DNA of 64,000 bases from Lineus longissimus (GCF_910592395.1 NC_088321.1:620001-684000), one strand, 5' to 3'; shown: positions 51,046 to 63,970, counted from the first letter of the stretch. Made by a program: numbers and translations. Notes: generated by a model not told the origin, from the letters alone.

Positions 51046-51503
51046 ACTTATATATTCATTGAATCTGTAATTAATACTTGTATATAACGATAAATATGTA
51101 TCAAAAATGACACAAATTCTTTCTTAATTCTGTCCTCTACACTGTGGCTGCCGAGTATTCCAACAAGAGTCTACAAATCAGACAACAGATGGCCTGTCCT
51201 TGAGGTTTGTGAAATTCATGAGGCCTTCCAACGCTGCTTTCTGCTGTAGACAACCTGACATGCCACCATAGGCTGCGACATTCACAGGATGCCTTCCAAC
51301 ACTCCTTGGGTTGTGAAATTGAGAAAGTTGTGGTACAAAGTGGTTTTGATTTAAAACCACAAACAAACTCATCAAGTTGTGTTCTACAACACAAAGTTAA
51401 GAAACACACTTTTCAAAATATCATTGATCAATTTATTGCACCATAAAATATAAATGCAGGCAAAAACAGTACACACAATTGTGCACTATCCACTGTCGTG
51501 GTC

Positions 51504-51559
51504 TCCTGAGGAAGTGTGCTGGGCGGAGAAGCCAACATTATGCCCCGACTTCCTCAGGA
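51504..51559. other. Hairpin with 12-bp perfect stem
   Basis: TCCTGAGGAAGT at 51504-51515 and ACTTCCTCAGGA at 51548-51559. It lies just downstream of the zinc-finger gene stop codon and could be part of its 3' UTR. No known motif is recognised. Confidence 0.6.
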
Positions 51560-51611
51560 TGCTGTCATGGAGTGGTAATATATCTCGTCATTGACATTTC
51601 TTCAAAACACA

Positions 51612-53679
51612 TCACACTGCCACAATTTTAGAACCTGTGATTCTGAAATTCATCTGAGCATTCTCTTTTATCGTCTTCAAATTTTGTTTTCGTCTGTTGC
51701 CTGTTGGCGCATTCTTTTTTGGCTCTCCACCAAATGGAGGAGGGAACACAGGATGTGCTACGCGATAATGGCCCATCAGTTCCGTGTCTTTGTCCTTTTG
51801 TACGCCGCATAACCCACAAACGAAGTCGCCACTACCGACGAACGTACCTGAAAGAAGATTGAAAATCTCTTAAAGCTCGCGCAAGGGTTTCCACCATGTC
51901 ATGAGTTAAAGGGACAACATTGGCGTGGAATTTAGGTGGCCAGGACGATACTGTGCCTAGTTACCACCACATGCTGTATCACACCAAGAGCTCAGGGTTT
52001 GGGTTATGAGCTCTAGTAATGATTTTTACCAGTATTTCCAGGCAGTTTTGGACATGGCAAAAAAAACTGGTGGGAAAGTGTGGGAACTGCCTCACCCAGG
52101 ACACAGAGAAAAAGAGGCACCCTGGCGGTTATTCAGGTCAATTCACCAAAGTTCATGGTCATCTTCGAAGATTTCGTCAAAAGGCGACACATCGGCCCCC
52201 TTGCACCTAACCCTGGATCTGCCACAAGGCTGCTAATGGCCAGAAGATCATAACGGAGTCATCCTCACCTGCTGGTTTCTTGTCATCAGCAATGGTCGTG
52301 GATGAGGCAGGATGCATCAGCACAAAATGCATCATAAGCGCTTTTGTAGACCGTTCCGTCTTGCCGCAAAATCCACAAGTCAAAATCTCCTCTCTTCTTG
52401 AATCACTACCTGAAAGAGTGAAAGACAAAATCACAATCAGCTTCTGATAACTTCATCATTTTTCACAATGGTTGTAAAAATGATGGTTGGGATATTGTCT
52501 ATTCATGAAAACTTCATGCCTTGTCTCCAGAATATATATAGAAAATTAGATAGGGTTTATTTAAATCCACCATGAAAGATTTTTGTATCTAAAAACGAAC
52601 AGCCGAATTTCAGGCCATGATGGCATCTTGTAACGTCAAAACCACATGTGACGTAGCCGATGGATACCACCCGGGCCCGACACAGAAAAAAACCTCACCG
52701 TGATCTAATCTGTGTTTTTTCCCTTTTGGACGTCCGAGCTGCAATAAAGTGCCAACTCCGTGGACGTCTTTAAAATGCTCAATCAACTTGGCCATACTGT
52801 CGGCAGTCCTGTCACACAGCCCGCATGAAAACTCTGGCACATCTGAAAAACAAATTCAGTATTTTCCTGTAATTTGTCTTTTGCTTGTTATGGGGGAGCG
52901 GTTTTGGCTCACTTTGGACCAGGCAGGTAGGACAAAGTCACAACCAGAATGGTTAGAAAGTCAACTATTTCTTCTAAATGAAAATAAAAGCTTACAGCAC
53001 CATCTATCAACATACCATTTTTCTCGCTAACTCTCTGCGTCAATTTTGGCTGAATTCCCTCCGGTAACTTCACAATCTTCTTCTCAATGTTCTTCTCCTC
53101 CTCCATGGCCCTCTTAATCAACTTGGCCTGCTGTGCAAATTCCGCCATGCATTTTGGAATCGCAAGCGAAGCCAATCTCCGCGCTCTTTGCGGTAAATTT
53201 GTTTTGAATGTTCCCGGTGATTTCTCAATGTCATCTCGTGATGTCTTGTTCTTAGCAAGCAAAGCAGGGTCAAGAAATTTCTTCGATGTTCTGCGTTTTT
53301 TTGGTGCGGATGCCTCGCTTGATTTCGTTTTTTGAAACACTGGCTTTTTTGGGTGTCCGCTTCTACGTTTACTTGTCAATACTTCCTCATCCGGTTGCAG
53401 TTCCGCTTCAACACAGGACATCTCCAGCTCAGGTTGTGACGAGCCAGATTTGTTTGGACTACCACTTTTGCGTTTTCTTGTTGTGGGTTCATCGTTTGAT
53501 TGATGCGGCAATCTGTCATCCTTCTCGTCTCGTGGCGAAATATCCAGTGTTAAAGATTCTTGCAGCGCATCGACTTCAGTTAATACTAGGCCTATACCCT
53601 CATTTCGGTTGGACTCCTCTGTGATGTTTCCGATGTAGTCTCCTCCATCCTCTGTTGACATTTCTGGCGGTGCCGCCAT
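51612..53679 (-). CDS. Three-finger C2H2 protein with basic N-terminal half
   Basis: Exons on the minus strand: 53016-53679, 52699-52842, 52269-52409 and 51612-51847, phases consistent, 394 residues. The first 220 residues are charged and low in hydrophobics, with short basic patches such as RKRKSGSP and PKKRRTSKK that look like nuclear localisation signals. Each later exon encodes one zinc finger, and all three share the spacing C-x2-C-x12-H-x4-H: CGLCDRTADSMAKLIEHFKDVH, CGFCGKTERSTKALMMHFVLMH and CGLCGVQKDKDTELMGHYRVAH are the cores. One finger per exon suggests exon duplication. I do not recognise an orthologue; a nuclear DNA- or RNA-binding role is inferred from the fingers. It is head to head with the TMEM232-like gene. 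Confidence 0.82.
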
Positions 53680-54483
53680 TGCAGTTCGACGCCTGAAAAA
53701 GACAAAACAGAGTCATTACAATGATAAACATGTGACCACACAAAATTCAATCAGGGACAGGGTCACCGGTCAGGGAGACGATTGCAGGGATTCAATCAAT
53801 CATCGATCAAAAACAACTTATTATCAAAGTTGAAGTTAGTGGTCTGTGCACTGGATACTCATTCACCTACTAACTCGATCAAATTCTCAATCTACAACTT
53901 TGGGACGTTTATAGACGACACAACTCGGAAACAAAAATCGGGAAAGACACCCTTTAAATTTTTGTCAGTGGTGCCGTCTACCGGATTTGCTACCTCGCAA
54001 CCAAGGTAACTAAAATGTACATATTGTGTACATTTTGTACAACAATTGGTGTCCTGGGAACGAAGTTGAAAATGCTTGACGACTAAATGTTACAAAATGG
54101 CGGTCGGGAGACCAGCCTGACAGAACCTGAACAAAAATTCTTCGAAAAAACATAAATATCTCGGAATTGGTTCAGTAGATTTCATTGATATATCGCCTGC
54201 GTGATCTGAAGGTACAGGACTTGAATATTTGCGCAAAATTGGTGTAAAATGGCGTCGAAATTACTCTAATTCAAGCTCTAAAACTAAGCCTAAGAGCCTG
54301 GACAGTAGTAGCTCTGTACATTATGAACACTCTGTCCCTCTGTACATTATATACACATTCCTATAATTTAGCACAGAGTGTCCCGGGTATTCTGCAGTTG
54401 CTCCGAATTTTTAAATGTACAGTTACATTTGTTTTTCTTCAGCAGAAAAGCCCAACAGGAACTGAAGCACACACAGCCTAATC
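53680..54483. promoter_or_regulatory. Head-to-head promoter region
   Basis: About 800 bases separate the zinc-finger start (minus strand) and the TMEM232-like start (plus strand), so both promoters must lie here or share a bidirectional one. An AAAATGGCG-type motif occurs near 54095 and 54247. The immediate 5' leader of the plus gene is probably spliced, because TTTTTCTTCAG precedes the ATG by about 40 bases. Confidence 0.45.
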
Positions 54484-57400
54484 ATGCCGATCTCTCGTGT
54501 CCCCATCCTGCATAAGTTTGGGATCATCTCGCACAGTCAGAGGCTAGAGCTGCAGGAGCGTCTTCTGAAGCAGTCGTACCTCCAAGCAGTCGGAACAAAA
54601 CCAGCTGCGTCCCAAGCGAGGAACCCAATAGAAGTAACCGACGAGTTTATCAATCAGTATAACTCGTCGCGTTCGTTTGACGAGAAGGAAAAACTGGAGG
54701 AGCTGGCTCATAAGATGCTGGAGAGAATTAAGGTAAGCTTTGTCCTTGGGCAGGTAACTTACTTTGATTACGAGTCATTTGACTTTGAATGCGACGTAAA
54801 ATCGAAGTTCCTTTTACATAGTGGCTTCTAATTCTAGGGCGCGCGAAACAAAAGTATTCGATGAGGATGCCGTCTGGCATCTCAGTGAAGACTTGAGATA
54901 ATTTGATGGACTTTTCATCAAACGTTAAACTGGGCCAATAGAGAGGTTAAGATTAACTTCCGATCCTTTTTCAGAGGAGAGCAGGGCTTCGAGATGGTGG
55001 CAAAGGTGGCCATGTCGACCTTCCGATAGCTTGGACTGAACTATCTCAACTTGCACAGTGCAAGGGGGTCATACAGGAAGGTAGGTCAAAGAAGACTCTC
55101 CGTGCTCGTCAATGGATTCTTCTTCTGCCTTGGCTTTTGAAATTTACTAGATGAGCACTAGACAGTCTGTTTTCGGTAACCAAGTTGGCTGTCCTAGAGA
55201 GATGTTCCATAGACCACCAGAGCTTGTGTTCAGAATAGTGTCCTTTGGCAAGTATACCTCTCTATTCGTCAATAAGGAGGAGGTCTGAAGCACCCGGCAC
55301 TGGCTGCAGACTGATGCGGTGGACCGGCCCTACAGGTGTCCCTAACGGGGAAGTTCTAGTGCACTATCTTTTGCAGACTGTCTTGATGTTCTCATCAGCT
55401 CCCTGGACCAAGCTCCCCTCGCAAAAGCGCACATCCCGGCCCTATTCTACCTGGCAGAGACCTGTCTATACTGGCTGAGAACCGATGCCGTCAACCAACC
55501 GTATCTGAGGACCGGTGAGATCAAACTGTTGAAGATGGGCCAGTTAGTATTTACACGATTGTTTTACCACCACATGGCAGGACAGCTTCAGGGGCAGAAT
55601 GATTTCAAGGGCAGGCTGTTCACGTACCTGGACGGTAAGTAATGGCCCTCCCCTAGGTTTCTACTCAGCAATTTTTGTACCTGTACAAGTATTCCAAAAT
55701 GACTCCCCTATCTCGGAGATCGTCAACAAAATCTTGGCTCCCCTATCTTGGGAACTTAGTGAGTGACAGTTCTGCTTGCTTATTATGTTTGTGACTGGGG
55801 GTGGGGGGGTCGGGGTAATGTATTTTAGCTCTTCGGTATTGCTAGTATTACACAGCTCAAAATCATGACAAATCTATAAGATAGTAAACAAGTTTCATCA
55901 GCAGAGAGAAGGGAGGTTCATACCCCCTTCTTCTTCCAGTTAGGAGGGGTATTTGTGACACCCCTGTCTTCGCCGTCCTACCTACTGGCAGAAACCCTGA
56001 GAGGCGACGCAATCATCTGACTGACATATCCATCGTATACTTCCACAGGTTTTGCTGAATGTCAAGAAGCGTACAACCCTTACCCAAATGCCTTGCTCTC
56101 ACTTCGATACATCAACGAGGTCGGCAAGATTGTCATCGGTGACGCCAATATCGAACCTGGTGAAATCAAAGAAGGAGACGCGCTCGACAAACAGAGTTTG
56201 ATTGAAAGTCTTCACAGCAGTAAGGAACGCAGGAGCTCCACTAAAAATAGCACATCTGTGAACACTGCCAAGGTATGTCTGGTAAAGTCAACTCACTTCT
56301 TACTCACTTAGGGCCTGGACAGTGGATTAACCCTCTTCTTTGTAGTATAGTTCGGCAATTCTGCTTAAACGAATGATCTTATGATTTGGTTTCAAAAATA
56401 TGTTGGTAATTAACCAGATATATCTGACTTAATTTCAGGACCAATTCCGGGAGGTGTCAGCAAATTATGAACCAACCACTGCACAGACTTCCAAAAGTGG
56501 TGCGCTGAGTTCGAGCGTCCATGATCTGAGCCCGACGCTATGGCACACCCTCGATGTGTGGCGGTGCAGTAATAGTCTCGGTGGGGGATTGGATGAGGCT
56601 GTGTACGCCATGTCACAGTGTGGGAAGGGCATGGCTCAGGAGAACTGGTAAGTGGCAGTTTGTGTCAAGGTTACCTACTGCAAGGGCTGATCTGGGGTTC
56701 AGACTCGACCCCATCCCCCCACGATTTGCGTCACGCATGTGTGCAGTGGCATACCCTCAATGTTTGATGGGCTGAAGCACCTTTGTTTGTTAAGAGTTGA
56801 AGGCGAAAGAAGGAGAAGTCACCAACCCAATCTGGATTTGAAGTTTCTATTTTGATTTTGAAGATATTTCAGTGATCTCTATTGTTGTCTAGTGGGATTG
56901 ATCGTGGTCTGTTGATTGATTTACGGCTTCAACGATTTCCTCTTGCCCTCCTCAGAAAATATAAACAACAATAAAATCATTTTTCAGGGTGGATGCAATG
57001 TGCGCGTTAAGCGTCTTGGCCGAGGCCGCGAAGACAAACCTGTATGTTCTGAAGGCGATGCAGAATCTTGCCCGGGGGATGAAGCTCCAGTCGCCCAAAC
57101 CGTCGTTACCGCGGCAACAGTCGACGCACTATGAGACCATCACCACAGGTATGGAGGAAACCGCACTATTTTCAGAAAATTTTTAAAAATTTTTTCTTCA
57201 GATATCATTGTCAAGAGCTCCCTGAACCATGTTTTAAATGAAAGCCGTACCAATGCAGTGCGGAGGTCAGTCAGTGGTTGAATTGTCAGGCTTTTTCTTT
57301 GGAATATTTTGTCTACTGATCTCTGGACGTTTCACTCAACGTTTCACTCTCTGCAGAGAATGCCTTGCTTTCAATCCGTGCACTGGGGGGTATGGGTATA

Positions 57401-60400
57401 TTCAGTTGAAGATCCAAATGCACATCACGAACATTCCCAAGACAACATAATTGGCTTATGCATGAAAAACAAGAAAAAACAGTGGCAGGTCCAACGCTTT
57501 CAAATCGTGTAGACCAGGGAAACACTGGCTCATTTTCCTAGCTGACCTTGACCTTTCTACTGCAGGTTACACAGAGGAAAACATCAGCGTCTGCTCAGAT
57601 GTCTCCGTTGCTTCTCAAACAAGCCACCAGTCGCTGAGCGACATCTATGAACGCACGGAAGAGGATACGAATTCCGTCAAAGATTCGTTGACATCGGAAA
57701 GAGCTGTGTCGGGAAAATCGCAGAAATCGGGATCACAGAAATCCCGGGAATTGTCAGTGACGTCTGAAGCTCAAGCGGATATCGGTCTTGAAAGTGTTGA
57801 AAAGTTTGTGGAAGAGACTAAAGAGGGGGCAGTTAGAGCAGACGATAATAAACTTTTGGCACCAGACGGCAATCTTGGCTCACGATCGAAAGAGGTTTCA
57901 TTCGATGTTAATTTGACTGACGGTGAAAAGGATATTTCGTCAAAACAGGGCGATCAGCTTGGCGAGATTGGGAATGTGGGATCAGGGAAAATTGAAGGTC
58001 AAGGGTCGGTTTACGACGGTCTGCCGGGGACTGGCTTGAATGCCGAGGCCGGGACGGATCTACCGAGCGGACGAGTGTCACAGGCCAGCAGTGTACCAAC
58101 TTATACCAACACCCCTGTAAGTATATTCAGTTGAACAGCTGAACTGTTTTAACCCCTCAGCAACTGACATGAGTCGTATTGTTGTCATTTTTTGCATCTG
58201 TCTGTCTGTCCACACCTCGGCTTTAACTTGCGACTTCTTGAAGATTTTCTTTCGGTATGCGATGTCATGTCTTTCATATCAGTAGACGCTGTTGACTGAC
58301 CTAAAATTTCATGTAGAAAGGCATTTCTCATTATCTTTAGCGTGCAATCCGTTTCAGTTTCCCAACATTTACGGCCTCCATGGCTGGCACTGGGAGGTCG
58401 GAATCTCCTACACCGAGCTGATGGCCGACATCGTCCTACACGGTAAAACCTCAAACCTTCAAAAGAGGGCGCTGGTCGGGAACAATACGGAATATGACGG
58501 GATTCACAAGAGGGAAACGTTCAAACATCCGATGAAAAGTGCAGGGCTTCTGGATTTGGTGAATTTCAAGGCTGCTAAGGAGTCAGATGATAACAGTAAG
58601 TACCGATTTTGGATCTTCCTCTTCTTCTTCTTTTGCATTCAGAATTTTTGAGATGCACGCCACAGTCGGTCTGTTTTCGGTAACGATGTCGGCTGTCCTA
58701 AAGAGTTCTGCTACAGAGGCCCAGAGCTTTGTGATCAGGGTGGTGTCCTTTGGTCAGTATTCCTCTCTATTCTTCATCAGGGAGCAGGTCTGAAGCCACA
58801 GAGCCCCAGAGCTTTGTGGTCAGGGTGGTGTCCTTTGGCCAGTATTCCTCTCTATTCTTCATTGGGAGCAGGTCTGAAGCCACAGAGCCCAGAGCTTTGT
58901 GGTCAGGGTGGTGTCCTTTGGGCAGTATTCCTCTCTATTCTTCATAAGAGAGCAGGTCTGAAGCCCCAGAGCCCCAGAGCTTTGTGGTCAGGGTGGTGTC
59001 CTTTGGGCAGTATTCCTCTCTATTCTTCATAAGAGAGCAGGTCTGAAGCCACAGAGCCCCAGAGCTTTGAGGCCAGGATGGTGTCCTTTGGCCAGCAATC
59101 CTCTCTATTCTTCATTGGGAGCAGGTCTAGAGCACATGAGCTGGAGTCTGATCTCAAGCTCCACATTCATATTAAGCCAGAAGTTCCGCTATGAATTTTC
59201 TGCATTGGAGATGCTGGTTTAAATGTAACCACTATCGTTATTTCCCCATAGTATAGTATTTACTTGCTTCCAATGTTTAGGTCCTAACGACTGGAGTTGG
59301 CGCATCCGTTACACAGCTCTTCAGGGCCTGGTGAAGATCTGCAGATGTTGTGCCGGAGATAAGAATAAGGATGGCATCCGCACGGTTGCTTGGACGGCTC
59401 TGATGCGTGCTCAGAGCGTGGAGGTGGACGACAGGGTGTTGGAGGCATTGAAGGTCGGACAGGTCAGTATTAGAAGGCTGGTTTTGTCATCGTGTAACTG
59501 AGGGTATTTTGGGATTCACACTGTGACTTTGGATGGCCCTGATGTGGGCTCAGAGTGTTGACGCTGGGTGGATGATGGGTTGTTAGTGACAAAACTTGAC
59601 TTGAACAACTGGGCCCTGATTTCTCTCTGTCACCAATCGGATATTTTATTCTACAGGTAGATGCAAACATTGAGAATCTGATATCAAAACATCTCACCGT
59701 GACCCAGAGTGCCATCGGTGCAAAAATCGCAGCCGCACTCGCGAAGATGTACCTGCCTCCCCTCCCCCCACCGGTCGAGACTAAATCCACGACTCCTCAG
59801 CGAGTGAGGCCGAAACTCTCCACGCAAACTCCGTCCACGAAAGCGCAGCAGAAGAAACAGCCGTTGAGGACGACGTTAAAGGAGGAGTTGATGCTGGCGT
59901 CCGTTAATCAGGAAAGACCTGCCGACTATAATACTAGGACTGGGTTTGATTTGAAGAGGATGGTTGAAGACCAGGTACGGAACTAAAATCATAACTGTTT
60001 TTGCGGCTGTCATTGTGACCATCATTTGATTTAACATAAAATTCCTTTTCACTATACTGACTTGTTCAAGGTGCCATCCTTGATGCCATTTCGAAGCATC
60101 TTGGGTCTTCTTGTCGTTGTGGGGCAGCCATTTTATAGGCATTGACACACCATACTGTAGCGTAGCAAGTTAAAGTTAGCTTTTGAAAACGTCTGGGCCC
60201 GGTTGTTCAAAGCTTAGCGGCAGCTTAGCGGAACCGCCAACTTTAGCGGTGAGATAGCGGCAGCTTAACCTAACGGTGCTTCCAACAACCCAAACTTAGC
60301 GGCTTCTAAGATAGCGGTGAGATAGCGGCCGCTAAAGCACCGCTAAGACTTAGCGGTGCTTTGAACAACCGGGCCCTGATGTCAACCCTTACAGCAAACT

Positions 60401-60715
60401 AAATTCAAATATTGCTCAAATCTCGGGAAAACCAGGACCAGCTTTGCAGCTTCCAGTTGACTCCATTATAGCTCTGGTAAAAGTCTATTGGGTACATTGG
60501 GATTGCTGGGTGGCCTATCCGTTGCGTTTTTTCTGACCATCCTTTCTATTTTTCAGTGGCGCAAAGAGCTCCAGTCACACCTCGAAGAGGAGGAGAAGGA
60601 TCGAATCAAGGGTCTGGCGCTGGAGCAGAAGGCAGATGAGGAGGCCGCCAGACAGCGTGAGATTAAAAAGATGGAGAAACTAAAGGGGAAGGCTTCGCGG
60701 GTACCTGTCACTTAG
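54484..60715 (+). CDS. TMEM232: TMEM232-like protein
   Basis: Eleven exons: 54484-54732, 54975-55080, 55377-55634, 56049-56272, 56439-56647, 56988-57148, 57566-58116, 58358-58595, 59281-59462, 59657-59974 and 60557-60715, phases consistent throughout, 884 residues. The start MPISRVPILHKFGIISHSQR and the WSWRIRYTALQGLVKIC block are the features that suggest TMEM232, a protein associated with sperm flagella in mammals. The identification is from memory of the family and not certain. The product is mostly helical. The longest exon (57566-58116) encodes a Ser/Glu-rich low-complexity insert that could explain the greater length than the mammalian protein. The tail WRKELQSHLEEEEKDR.. is a charged coiled coil. 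AATAAA at 61150 lies 435 bases after the stop. Confidence 0.75.
58715..59130. repeat. 85-bp tandem repeat, about five copies
   Basis: GGTGTCCTTT recurs at about 58742, 58827, 58910, 58995 and 59080. Units also share CAGTATTCCTCTCTATTCTT and GCAGGTCTGAAGCC. It lies in the TMEM232-like intron 58596-59280. Single or double copies of the same unit occur in another intron of this gene (about 55215-55290) and in DCTN6 (about 47550-47685). Confidence 0.9.
60195..60376. mobile_element. Miniature inverted-repeat element, 18-bp TIRs
   Basis: GGGCCCGGTTGTTCAAAG at the left end is matched by CTTTGAACAACCGGGCCC at the right. The interior is a run of TTAGCGG and CCGCTAA motifs that pair with each other, so nearly the whole 182 bases can fold on itself. 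It is inserted in the last intron of the TMEM232-like gene. Confidence 0.9.
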
Positions 60716-61994
60716 AATATTATAAATGAACGTTAAAGACATTTGGGAAACATTACGCCAATTCTTTTAGCTTCGAATTGCGTGTTTAGGCCTCTCGAGA
60801 AAAATATCGTGCACATTCCTTTACCGGTAGGAGGACTTCCTGACTTTTGACATAATGATTGAAGACCATCTATCAAAATCTGTGATAGGTTTTTAAAAGT
60901 GTATTTCTGTGTGATAAGTTCTTTTTGTTGGCATTAAGTCCAACCTTTTTGGACTCTAACTATATCCGTCTGTTGGCTGATGATAAGCAGATGAGGGGAG
61001 GGTGGGGTGGGGTTAAGCTAAGGGGCTTGTTTGGATCAATCTGTCATAAGATGAGAAAGAAAGTCACTGTGATATTTCATTTATGCTGCATTATAATGTT
61101 AATGACTATGATCAGTTATGTGTATAGAAGAGAAGTATGATATTATAAGAATAAAGTTGATTTGAAAAGATATGTTTGTTTTTGAGACCATAGATTTTAT
61201 GATCTATGGATGAGTTTGTCCTTGTGTCGTTTGGAGACAGTTGGCCACCTGAAGGCCAATTGCAAGAAGACGGTTTTCCCCTTCAAGGACCAGTTCCAGC
61301 TAGCTCGTTGCTGCAGCAATCGATTCCCTGTGTTGAGGTTGTCCTCATGTCTTTAGGAGACTGTTGTCCCAAAGAAGACGACCCACTTGAGAGGCAGAGG
61401 AGGTCGTCCTCGCTTTCAAGGAGAGATCTCACGGAGCAGTTTCTAGCTGACAGGAATCCTATCTCCTTTCTGTTACTCCTCGACCCATAAGTTGTGCTCA
61501 CACCCCAATATGGACAAGAAGAGAAGACTCTGACTGTCCCAATATGGAAACTATCAATCAATCTCGTCCCTACCCTAGACTCTGGAGTTGACCTCACTCC
61601 CAATACAGAGGTGACTTGGACTGTCTGAAGGAATATTAGACAGTTTATGATTGGGACACTTGTCACAAGTGATAGGTGTAGCAGTACTCGTGCTCCCAGA
61701 GTTCTCTACAGGGTTATCTCAAGGCAGGGCGGTACTCTACATATTCAAGTAGTTTTGCAAGTGTGCACCACAAGGTAGTGTGGCCAGCTAGTTAGCGGAG
61801 GTTGGCCCAATAGAAACCCTTTACAAAATTCTAGAGCAAGGTAGGGTGGCTCGTCTAAAGTAGGGTGGGACGCCCTGACAAATGGCCTAGTGGAGAACAC
61901 CAACTCCACCTCATGTAGAGTGTACTCCGAGAATTGCCATCTTCCCTAACAAAAAAAACATCACCGACAAAGCTAATTTTCATGGAACACATTT
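60716..61994. other. Convergent intergenic region
   Basis: 3' ends of the TMEM232-like gene (plus) and GPATCH4 (minus) meet here. AATAAA at 61150-61155 fits the former. A 9-bp inverted repeat CCATAGATT/..ATCTATGG lies near 61190-61210. No gene is recognised between 61210 and 61990. Confidence 0.5.
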
Positions 61995-61999
61995 TTATT
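61994..61999 (-). terminator. AATAAA overlapping the GPATCH4 stop codon
   Basis: The TAA stop at 61995-61997 is embedded in AATAAA on the minus strand. If used, the 3' UTR would be only about 15-30 bases. Confidence 0.4.
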
Positions 62000-63750
62000 T
62001 CTTCAACTTTTTCTTCTTAGATTTCTTCACACCACAATCCACATCAACTTCACCCTTAATCGATTTCTTTTTCTTTTTCTTACGCTTAACATCTTCCACA
62101 TCTGAACCTACCCCTTCATCTTCCCCTGCATTATCCACCTTCCTTTTTCTCTTAGGCTTCTTTATACAATCCCCATCACCCAAGTCACCATTTTCTATTC
62201 CATTGCCTATAATCTTTTTGTCTTTTTTCGACTTTTTTTGAGCTACTACAGTCAAAACTTCCTCAGAATCAGTCGGACTTTTTCGTCTCGACTTTTTCTT
62301 ACCAGACAAATTACAATCCTGTTCCGTATCAACAGTTTCTAATTCCCCATCACAACCAGACTTATCCTTCCTTTTCACCTTCTTAGACTTTTTCTCACAA
62401 TCTACCACATCATCCATCACAACTTCCTCAACATTTCTACTTCCATTCTTCTTCTTCTTCTTGGTAACAACCTCAGTCACACTATCAACACCAGGTTTTT
62501 CCATTTCTAAAGTTTCATTCCTTTTAGATTTCTTTCGTTTCCTGTCCTTGGCCACAACACCATTCTCATTCACCACATCCGAACCATCTCCAGATTTCCT
62601 CAACTTCTTTCGACCTTTTATCACAGATAAACCAGCATCACTCTCACAAGACCCGGAACTATTCAACCCCCCATCATCGGACAACTTTAGACCAGATTTA
62701 TTCGATTTCAAATCAACAGCTTCGTCTTCCGATTCCGAATCTGACGAACTAGATTCTGATTCGTAGCAGTTCTTCATCTTTTTTGTTTTCCCGCGTATCA
62801 CCGCCGAACTGGTGTTCCCGTATCGTTCCCGCTTCGCCTCCTTTTCCCGCTGTTCATGCAGTGTTTTTCTCATCCGTTTCAGGAGGTCTTGCTCCGATTT
62901 CTCGACGCGTGAAAGTTTGCCGTTGGCCCCCAGACCGTGCCTCGCACCCCTGGAAAAGGAACGATGTCTTACTTCAGGAAGGAGCAAAACGGCATAGAAA
63001 GGATGGTGGAATGCCGATTTTAGAACTTGTTTGATTCATCTAGAGGTTAGGTAGTCATGACAACATTGGCAGCATCAGAACAGAGTGCTCATCAAGAGCT
63101 GGCAATGGAAAATGCAATGGCTACAGATGAACTAAGCCCGGCAAAATGGGGAATTGAGAAAAGCCAGGGCACCATCTACTTACTTATGAGCTGTCCTACC
63201 CCCACACAGTCTAAACATCTCTTCGTCTGTTCGTTTAGACGACCTGTCCAAGTTCTCCTCCTCTGAACTTTCTGATGTCTCATCCGCCTCGGTTTGCCGC
63301 TTCTCTTCGATGCCGTCTTTCATCACTGTGCTCGACTTAAAAAAAACAAGAGCAGTCTTGAATCGAGAAATGGTAAATGGTAGATCATCACCTGTTGCTT
63401 CTTGTTAAACTGGGTGATGTTGTCAGTCTGGGGTTGTAACCACTGTTTTCCTCAGTCCATTCCTCGGCATGACGCACCTGCATGATGGACCAAGGTGAGG
63501 CGTGCATAGATCGTGACATCTCATTTCAGTTTTTTCATCACCTCACCTTGACGAATCTTCCATACAGCAGTGACTTGCTATTCAGCATCTTCTGTGTGTC
63601 AGGTCTCTTGCTGCTCAACGGGCCCGACTCCTCCGCCATCTTGACGCTGATTCCTGCCTCCGTGTCGTCCACCTTGATGTTACTGGCCGCCTTATTGAAG
63701 GCGTGATCCCACCAGCGGAACGTGAACTCATCACCAGCATTGTGGCCAAC
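61995..63750 (-). CDS. GPATCH4: G-patch domain-containing protein 4, C-terminal part
   Basis: A nucleolar G-patch protein; family members activate DEAH-box RNA helicases. Exons on the minus strand: 63547-63750, 63184-63335 and 61995-62949, phases consistent; upstream exons with the G-patch itself lie beyond the right edge. The first visible exon has FTFRWWDHAFNKAASNIKV and SLLYGRFVK, the second EEMFRLCGGRTAHK, and the third opens GARHGLGANGKLSRVEKSEQ, all diagnostic of GPATCH4. The last exon then encodes about 280 residues of Lys-rich, Asp/Glu/Ser-rich low complexity with many KKKK and KKSK motifs, as expected for a nucleolar tail. It converges with the TMEM232-like gene. Confidence 0.92.
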
Positions 63751-63885
63751 CTGGAATAATAATAAGTTGAACAGATGTTTTAGGTTTTTTACAGTGTTCG
63801 TTATTTTTTGAATACCAGGATTTGTTTTACGAAAGTACCGGGGCTACTTTGTCACGTTCTCTGTACATTCACTAGTCAATGAGAT

Positions 63886-63970
63886 CCAGTAGAATCTCTC
63901 TATCAAGGACACCCTCTGGACTGACAATTGCTGTCTTTAATAGAGAGGTTTCGTGATTACAGAGGTGGGT
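63886..63970. repeat. Dispersed palindromic element, short copy
   Basis: AGTAGAATCTCTCTATCAAGG at 63890 faces TTTAATAGAGAGGTTTCGTGATTAC, leaving a compact inverted pair with most of the central part missing. It lies in a GPATCH4 intron at the right edge of the window. Confidence 0.5.
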
